Source: an uncultured Pseudoflavonifractor sp. (GTDB taxonomy: Bacteria; Bacillota_A; Clostridia; Oscillospirales; Oscillospiraceae). From it: a DNA stretch of 5,361 nucleotides. Both the position numbers and the translations under genes were made by a program. Numbering within the stretch: position 1 is the stretch's first letter; every line of letters starts with the position of its first letter. The stretch spans positions 1 through 5,361 of the forward strand of contig CANPNN010000103.1 of assembly GCA_947575475.1 (NCBI GenBank). Direction: 5' to 3'. The notes beneath the pieces are model-generated. The model was not told where the DNA came from and searched no databases. It was given only the letters and a program-made list of their open reading frames with translations. Shown here piece after piece: positions 1 to 2,802 of this stretch.

Positions 1-210
1 GGAAAAGATGGGGTCAGTCTGATGGAGAGATGATATCAGTTCCCAGGTCCGGTCTTTGGAGCCGTCATTGACAAAGAGGATACGGCTCTTTTCGCTCACC
101 TTTCCCTGGCTGACAAGGCTTTCCACCTTTTCCTTCAGCCGCTTGGAGGTCTCGGGCAGGACCTCCTCCTCGTTGTAGCAGGGTACCACGATATATAGAA
201 TATCCTTCAA
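1..210 (-). CDS. Family 2 glycosyltransferase, N-terminal part (gene runs off the window)
   Basis: Seventy N-terminal residues are visible, and the frame is open to the window edge. The start reads MKDILYIVVPCYNEEEVLPE, the classic GT-A nucleotide-sugar-binding opening of GT2 enzymes (first strand, then PCYNEEE at residues 10-16). It is followed by ILFVNDGSKDRTWELI at 44-59, the second strand with the conserved DGS/D.T motif. This pattern is typical of the DPM1/GtrB-like branch, which usually transfers a sugar from UDP- or GDP-sugar to polyprenyl phosphate at the membrane. The DxD metal site and any C-terminal membrane helices lie outside the window, so the substrate cannot be named. The start is TTG at 210-208, 12 nt after an AAGGAGG site (229-223); no ATG or GTG in frame fits better. 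It has its own promoter after the sigF terminator, so it is probably a separate transcription unit. Confidence 0.88.
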   Translation of the reverse strand, partial: MKDILYIVVPCYNEEEVLPETSKRLKEKVESLVSQGKVSEKSRILFVNDGSKDRTWELISSLHQTDPIFS

Positions 211-222
211 TGGAATACACTT

Positions 223-229
223 CCTCCTT
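223..229 (-). promoter_or_regulatory. Ribosome binding site of the glycosyltransferase gene
   Basis: A perfect AAGGAGG lies upstream of the TTG start at 210. The 12-nt spacing is longer than usual. It supports TTG as the start because the only other close initiator, a GTG a few bases downstream of the site, is in a different frame. Confidence 0.7.
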
Positions 230-243
230 TTTATGGTAATTCT

Positions 244-272
244 ATTATACCTTTTTTAGACGAAAAAGGGAA
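244..272 (-). promoter_or_regulatory. Sigma-A-type promoter for the glycosyltransferase gene
   Basis: A perfect -10 TATAAT lies at 249-244. With a 17-bp spacer the -35 position is TTCCCT (272-267), which matches TTGACA at only 3 of 6 bases. The -35 lies inside the sigF terminator stem. The expected transcript start, near 237, leaves a short leader of about 27 nt that carries the AAGGAGG site. The -10 is strong evidence; the weak -35 suggests modest or activator-assisted output. Confidence 0.65.
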
Positions 273-290
273 CCCGAAGGTTCCCTTTTT
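263..290 (-). terminator. Intrinsic terminator of the spoIIA operon (UUCG tetraloop)
   Basis: Read on the minus strand, this is a perfect 12-bp stem (AAAAAGGGAACC paired with GGTTCCCTTTTT) closed by a C(UUCG)G tetraloop, an unusually stable loop. The last five stem bases on the 3' side form the U-tract. The hairpin begins 3 nt after the sigF stop codon. The plus strand also ends in seven Ts (286-292), so it could stop antisense transcription as well. It separates the spoIIA operon from the glycosyltransferase gene. Confidence 0.92.
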
Positions 291-293
291 TTC

Positions 294-1001
294 CTATTCC
301 AACAGTATTTTTCGCAGGTGCTCCATGGCTTTTCGCTCAATTCGGGAGACCTGGACCTGACTCACCTTCAGAATTTTTGCCGTCTTGTCCTGGGTGAGAC
401 AGCGGAAGTAACGAAGTTCCACCACCTGCCGTTCCCGGTCTGAGAGGGCAGCGATGGCCTCCCGGAGCGCCATCTTCTCCAGGACTCCCTCCTCCATTCC
501 CCCGTCTCCCATAACCTGTTCCAGGGTAAAGCCATCTCCCAGATCCATCTGGAGGGAGGACACGGGGGCGTTGGCGGTCTCGGCAGCGGCAATGTCCTCC
601 GGCTCCAGGCCGGTCTCCACCGCCAGTTCTGAGAGGGTAGGCTCCCGCCCCAGATCTGTCTGAAGCTTGTCCCGCGCCCTTTGAATACTGCCCCCACGTT
701 CCCGGAGGCCCCGGCTCACCTTTACCGCTCCATCGTCCCGAAGGAATCGCCGGATCTCCCCGGCGATCTTGGGGACGGCGTAGGTGGAAAACTGACAGCC
801 GAAGGCGGGATCGAAGCCCCGCACCGCCTTCACAAAACCCAGACAGCCAAGCTGGTACAGATCTTCCGGGTCCACCCCCCTACCAAAGTAGCGGCGCACC
901 ACGCTCCAGACGAGGCCGGAATTTTCCTCCAACAGACGGCCACAGGCATCATTATCCCCCTCCCGGGCGGCCTCCAGCAACGGCAGGGCGGCCCCGCTCA
1001 A
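294..1001 (-). CDS. sigF: RNA polymerase sigma-F factor (forespore-specific, spoIIAC)
   Basis: This 235-residue sigma-70 family factor is the first forespore-specific sigma of sporulation. Region 2 is clear: ENSGLVWSVVRRY (26-38, region 2.1), DLYQLGCLGFVKAVRGFD (47-64, region 2.2, core RNA polymerase binding) and FSTYAVPKIAGEIRRFLRDDG (71-91, the 2.3/2.4 -10 recognition helix). Region 3 spans roughly 95-150. Region 4 follows with LSDRERQVVELRYF (186-199) and the -35 helix-turn-helix TQDKTAKILKVSQVQVSRIE (203-222). Its place directly after spoIIAA and spoIIAB decides sigma-F over the very similar sigma-G. The start is TTG at 1001-999, overlapping the spoIIAB stop as TTGA, with no good Shine-Dalgarno and a GC hairpin just upstream. 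Translation is therefore probably coupled to spoIIAB, keeping the factor near its inhibitor's level. The stop TAG at 296-294 is followed at once by a terminator; no spoVA genes follow. Confidence 0.97.
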   Translation of the reverse strand: MSGAALPLLEAAREGDNDACGRLLEENSGLVWSVVRRYFGRGVDPEDLYQLGCLGFVKAVRGFDPAFGCQFSTYAVPKIAGEIRRFLRDDGAVKVSRGLRERGGSIQRARDKLQTDLGREPTLSELAVETGLEPEDIAAAETANAPVSSLQMDLGDGFTLEQVMGDGGMEEGVLEKMALREAIAALSDRERQVVELRYFRCLTQDKTAKILKVSQVQVSRIERKAMEHLRKILLE

Positions 1002-1435
1002 CCGCCCAGCCGCCGGGATACCCGGCGGCGCATGGTCACAGTGGTGCCCTTTCCCTGTACAGAGCGGACCTTCAACGCGTCCATAAAGCTCTCCATAATG
1101 GTGAAGCCCATCCCCGAGCGGTCCGCTCCCCCGGTGGTGTAGAGGGGCTTCCGGGCCTTCTCCACATCAGGGATACCCACCCCAGAGTCCTTGATAACGA
1201 TCTCCAGGGTGTTGTCTTCAAAAAGCCTCAGGCGCATGACCACAGTCCCCAGAGAATCCGGGTATGCGTGGACGATACAGTTGGTCACCGCCTCGCTGAC
1301 AGCGGTCTTGATGTCGTTGACCTCATCCAGGGTGGGATCCAGTTGGGCGGCGAAGCAGGCCGCCGCCGTCCGGGCAAAGCCCTCGTTGGCGCTGCGGCTG
1401 AGAAAGGTCAGTTTGGCCTCGTTGATCGGCTTCAT
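998..1435 (-). CDS. spoIIAB: Anti-sigma-F factor and serine kinase SpoIIAB
   Basis: This is a GHKL-fold (Bergerat ATPase) protein of 145 residues, the usual length. As a dimer it binds sigma-F with ATP and keeps it inactive, and it phosphorylates SpoIIAA. Visible motifs are NEGFAR (17-22), whose Arg22 matches the sigma-contacting Arg20 of the B. subtilis protein; the N-box SEAVTNCIVHAY (47-58) with catalytic Glu48 and Mg-binding Asn52; the G1 box DSGVGIPD (83-90); and the ATP lid and G2 region TTGGADRSGMGFTIMESFMD (100-119). The end, GKGTTVTM (128-135), is the last GHKL strand. The ATG at 1435 follows AAGGAGG by 7 nt. Its stop overlaps the sigF start by 4 nt. The last codons form a strong hairpin, annotated separately. 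Confidence 0.97.
   Translation of the reverse strand: MKPINEAKLTFLSRSANEGFARTAAACFAAQLDPTLDEVNDIKTAVSEAVTNCIVHAYPDSLGTVVMRLRLFEDNTLEIVIKDSGVGIPDVEKARKPLYTTGGADRSGMGFTIMESFMDALKVRSVQGKGTTVTMRRRVSRRLGG
1009..1029 (-). promoter_or_regulatory. GC-rich hairpin just upstream of the sigF start
   Basis: A perfect 9-bp inverted repeat, GCCGCCGGG and CCCGGCGGC around a TAT loop, is formed by the last codons of spoIIAB. It ends 7 nt before the sigF TTG. All nine pairs are G-C, so it should fold well in mRNA, and there is no U-tract, so it is not a terminator. Inference: it blocks independent initiation at sigF unless a ribosome finishing spoIIAB melts it. Confidence 0.6.
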
Positions 1436-1442
1436 ATGTACT

Positions 1443-1449
1443 CCTCCTT
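1443..1449 (-). promoter_or_regulatory. Ribosome binding site of spoIIAB, overlapping the spoIIAA stop
   Basis: A perfect AAGGAGG lies 7 nt before the spoIIAB ATG. The spoIIAA stop codon TAA (1450-1448) shares its last two bases with this site, so a ribosome ending spoIIAA stands on the spoIIAB initiation region. This is a classic arrangement for coupled translation and fixes the spoIIAB start. Confidence 0.9.
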
Positions 1450-1756
1450 AATCTATAAAGGGTATGAGCTTGTCCACCCCGGCAGCTTTCAGCACCTTGG
1501 CAGCCTGAGGCGGCACGGTGCGGAGGGTCATACCGCCCCCCAACTCCTTCATCCGCTTCCAGGTCCGCAGGACCACGGCGATCCCGGAGGAATCCATAAA
1601 GCTGACTCCGCCCAGGTCCAGCTCCAGGGCCTGGGGCAGGACCGTGTCGATCTCCCGGCCCAGCTGGATCATCAGATCCTTGGCGGCGTGGTGATCCACC
1701 TCCCCGGCGATCTTGGCTGTCAGGGTCTGGCCTACCTCTAAACAATCTACCGGCAT
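1448..1756 (-). CDS. spoIIAA: Anti-anti-sigma-F factor SpoIIAA
   Basis: This is a 102-residue STAS-domain protein. Unphosphorylated SpoIIAA binds SpoIIAB and frees sigma-F in the forespore; SpoIIAB inactivates it by serine phosphorylation. The match to known SpoIIAA includes AGEVDHH (17-23) and SFMDSSGIAVVL (52-63), where Ser56, first serine of DSS, corresponds to phosphorylated Ser58 of B. subtilis. KELGGGMTL (70-78) is the following conserved strand. The C-terminus stops soon after DKLIPFID, about 15 residues shorter than the B. subtilis protein. ATG at 1756 was chosen because MPVDCLEVG aligns with the family N-terminus and an AGGGG site lies 6 nt upstream. An in-frame ATG at 1792 would add 12 unlike residues and lie within the palindrome, so it is rejected. 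Confidence 0.95.
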   Translation of the reverse strand: MPVDCLEVGQTLTAKIAGEVDHHAAKDLMIQLGREIDTVLPQALELDLGGVSFMDSSGIAVVLRTWKRMKELGGGMTLRTVPPQAAKVLKAAGVDKLIPFID

Positions 1757-1782
1757 ATGCTTCCCCTCTCTTTCGCAGACAT

Positions 1783-1821
1783 AAAAAATCACGGTATACC
1801 AAAATTTGGTATACCGTGATT
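1783..1821 (-). terminator. Perfect 35-bp palindrome serving as intrinsic terminator of the lipoprotein gene
   Basis: Two perfect 17-nt arms (1787-1803 and 1805-1821) surround one central base, 1804. On the minus strand the hairpin runs into six Ts (1788-1783), the form of a Rho-independent terminator, 26 nt after the lipoprotein stop. The plus strand has no T-run on the other side, so it should act in one direction only. Each arm contains the self-complementary octamer GGTATACC (1793-1800 and 1808-1815), so the element could also be a protein-binding operator. It lies just upstream of spoIIAA and overlaps a possible promoter. Confidence 0.8.
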
Positions 1822-1830
1822 ATAGCCTGT
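1802..1830 (-). promoter_or_regulatory. Possible sigma-H-type promoter of the spoIIA operon
   Basis: In B. subtilis spoIIA is transcribed by sigma-H RNA polymerase with Spo0A-P. Against RnAGGAwWW - 11/12 nt - RnnGAATwW, the minus strand reads ACAGGCTAT (1830-1822), an 11-nt gap, then ACCAAATTT (1810-1802). That is one mismatch in each box, but both fall in core positions. Transcription would start near 1795, within the palindrome's second arm, so the operon's own transcript would not form the terminator. A TATAAT (1824-1819) also lies here, but no -35 is found 16-18 bp upstream. Tentative. Confidence 0.35.
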
Positions 1831-1843
1831 CCGCACGTTATTT

Positions 1844-1852
1844 TTTGTCAGA
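1844..1852 (-). promoter_or_regulatory. Spo0A-box-like site ahead of spoIIA
   Basis: The plus strand reads TTTGTCAGA, an 8-of-9 match to the 0A box TTTGTCRAA; the strand given is that of the regulated operon. It overlaps the lipoprotein stop codon and would centre near -53 of the possible spoIIA promoter, a position like that of functional 0A boxes at B. subtilis spoIIA. One-mismatch matches arise by chance about once per 2.5 kb, so alone this is weak. Confidence 0.35.
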
Positions 1853-2690
1853 ACGTAGGATCAAAATCAGTAAAGACCCATTTGTCTCCTACCTTCTGGT
1901 AGGGAAATTCATAGGTCTGTTCCGCTTCCTCCTCTGGATAACCTGTCCTTTGCACTACCTGAACCGTACAGCGCACGGGCTCCTCCTCCGACCAAATCAC
2001 CAATAACGAGGTCCGCTCTTTGGGTCCATAGTCGTCCGGCCTCCCGTCAATATCATAGACGTAAAGGCCCCCATTCTCCCCATCCAAAAACTTGGGATAC
2101 TCCACACTCCCCACCAAAGCGTCTACAAGCTCATCAGAAAAGAGGGTCTTGAGATAGAAGCGCAGCTCGTCAACGCTGTTCAGCTCCGGATGGAGGACAC
2201 GGTGATATTCCCCATTGGGGCGAAGCAGAACGTCCTCCCTGTCTTTGGGGAAATCGGTATAATAGCACCAGTTATATATTTCCTCCGCATCCCGGAAGGC
2301 CTCCAGCACCATCTCGTCACTGGGACGCTCGGGCTCCTCAGAGGGAACCGGCTCCGGGAGGGGGGCTTCCTCCGGAGGAAGGGTGGGCGGTGGCTCTGGA
2401 GTCGGAGCAAGGGTGGGGGACGGCACAGGAACTACTATAGGCGTAGGAGCGACCGTTGGGGCCGGAGTTGGCTGTACTGTGACCTCCACTGGAGCAGGCT
2501 CGGGCGTCGGGGTCCCGGCAGGGACCGCAGTGACCGTCACAGTCGGGGCGGCGGTGGCGGTCGCCATGACCGTAGGGTCAGGAGCAGGAGTGTTCGCCGG
2601 AGAAGGCGTTACCTCCTCCGCTGGCCGACCGCAGGCCGCCAGGACAAGCGTCAAAGCGGCAAAAGATAGGAATATGAGACGTTTTTTCAT
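1848..2690 (-). CDS. Pro-rich surface lipoprotein with IseA-like (DL-endopeptidase inhibitor) C-terminal domain
   Basis: The protein has 280 residues. A lipoprotein signal opens it: MKKR, a hydrophobic stretch (5-18), then lipobox LAAC with Cys20 as the lipidated residue, so the mature protein is anchored on the outer face of the membrane. Residues 23-123 form a low-complexity linker with 33 prolines among Thr, Ala, Val and Glu, probably an extended spacer into the cell wall. Residues 126-280 are an acidic globular domain with EAFRDAEEIYNWCYY (130-144), YHRVLHPELNSVDELRFYLKTLFSDELVDAL (162-192), GGLYVYDIDG (207-216) and a final beta-rich part ending KWVFTDFDPTF. The layout of S-x-x-E-L-x-x-Y-L-x-x-L-F-S-x-E-L followed by a G-x-L-Y-V strand resembles IseA family proteins, which inhibit NlpC/P60-type peptidoglycan DL-endopeptidases. 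I recognise this by pattern only. Cys142 and Cys241 could form a disulphide. ATG at 2690 follows AAGGAGG by 9 nt. Confidence 0.85.
   Translation of the reverse strand: MKKRLIFLSFAALTLVLAACGRPAEEVTPSPANTPAPDPTVMATATAAPTVTVTAVPAGTPTPEPAPVEVTVQPTPAPTVAPTPIVVPVPSPTLAPTPEPPPTLPPEEAPLPEPVPSEEPERPSDEMVLEAFRDAEEIYNWCYYTDFPKDREDVLLRPNGEYHRVLHPELNSVDELRFYLKTLFSDELVDALVGSVEYPKFLDGENGGLYVYDIDGRPDDYGPKERTSLLVIWSEEEPVRCTVQVVQRTGYPEEEAEQTYEFPYQKVGDKWVFTDFDPTF
2322..2624 (-). repeat. Low-complexity Pro/Thr-rich coding repeat in the lipoprotein gene
   Basis: This stretch encodes residues 23-123 as irregular PTPxP, APTP and PxP units rather than an exact tandem repeat. Triplets such as CCG, CCC, ACG and GTC recur, giving long open frames on the other strand that are only shadows. 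Regions like this often vary in length between strains through slippage or recombination. Confidence 0.75.
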
Positions 2691-2699
2691 GGATACGCC

Positions 2700-2706
2700 C
2701 CTCCTT
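2700..2706 (-). promoter_or_regulatory. Ribosome binding site of the lipoprotein gene
   Basis: A perfect AAGGAGG lies 9 nt before the ATG at 2690. It fixes the start at MKKR, which also gives a normal lipoprotein signal peptide. Confidence 0.88.
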
Positions 2707-2735
2707 CGGGCGGACGATCCCTCTCTCCTTCTCCT

Positions 2736-2764
2736 ATTCTATCCGCTCTTTTGCAAAGACACAA
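2736..2764 (-). promoter_or_regulatory. Possible promoter of the lipoprotein gene
   Basis: In the valS-lipoprotein gap the best pair found is TTGTGT (2764-2759) and TAGAAT (2741-2736) with a 17-bp spacer, matching the sigma-A boxes at 3 and 5 of 6 bases. The start would fall near 2729, with a leader of about 40 nt. Readthrough from valS is an alternative, because no clear terminator separates the genes. Confidence 0.35.
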
Positions 2765-2773
2765 CAACAAAAT

Positions 2774-2782
2774 TATGACAAA
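2774..2782 (-). promoter_or_regulatory. Spo0A-box-like site ahead of the lipoprotein gene
   Basis: The minus strand reads TTTGTCATA, an 8-of-9 match to TTTGTCRAA, about 49 nt upstream of the predicted start of the possible lipoprotein promoter. The gap is AT-rich, so a chance match is quite possible. Confidence 0.2.
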
Positions 2783-2802
2783 AGCTTTCAAATGATTACA
2801 GC

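Noticed and set aside
294..1001. Identification of the sigma factor as sigma-G
   Set aside because: Sigma-F and sigma-G are close in sequence, but the gene directly follows and overlaps spoIIAB in a complete spoIIA operon, which marks sigma-F.
681..1142. 153-codon plus-strand frame opposite sigF and spoIIAB
   Set aside because: It is antisense to two well-supported genes, has no ribosome site, and has a composition typical of a shadow frame.
1448..1792. Longer spoIIAA from an ATG at 1792
   Set aside because: The 12 extra residues do not resemble the family, the start lies inside the terminator palindrome, and the start at 1756 has a properly spaced ribosome site.
1323..1802. 159-codon minus-strand frame overlapping spoIIAA and spoIIAB
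   Set aside because: It is an alternative frame of the same strand, rich in Arg, Gly and Pro, and conflicts with two genes that carry conserved motifs.
1905..1930. AGGA and GAATTT cores within the lipoprotein gene as a sigma-H promoter
   Set aside because: The gap between cores is 16 nt instead of the expected 17-18, and transcripts would have to cross the terminator before spoIIAA.
2383..2778. Plus-strand frame with Gly-Val-Gly repeats resembling a secreted repeat protein
   Set aside because: The repeats are the reverse complement of the Pro/Thr codons of the lipoprotein linker; there is no ribosome site or signal peptide.
2757..2802. Possible terminator after valS, using CTTTTG and CAAAAG
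   Set aside because: The arms are 6 nt and mostly A-T, the loop is over 20 nt, and there is no U-tract after it. No convincing valS terminator is seen.
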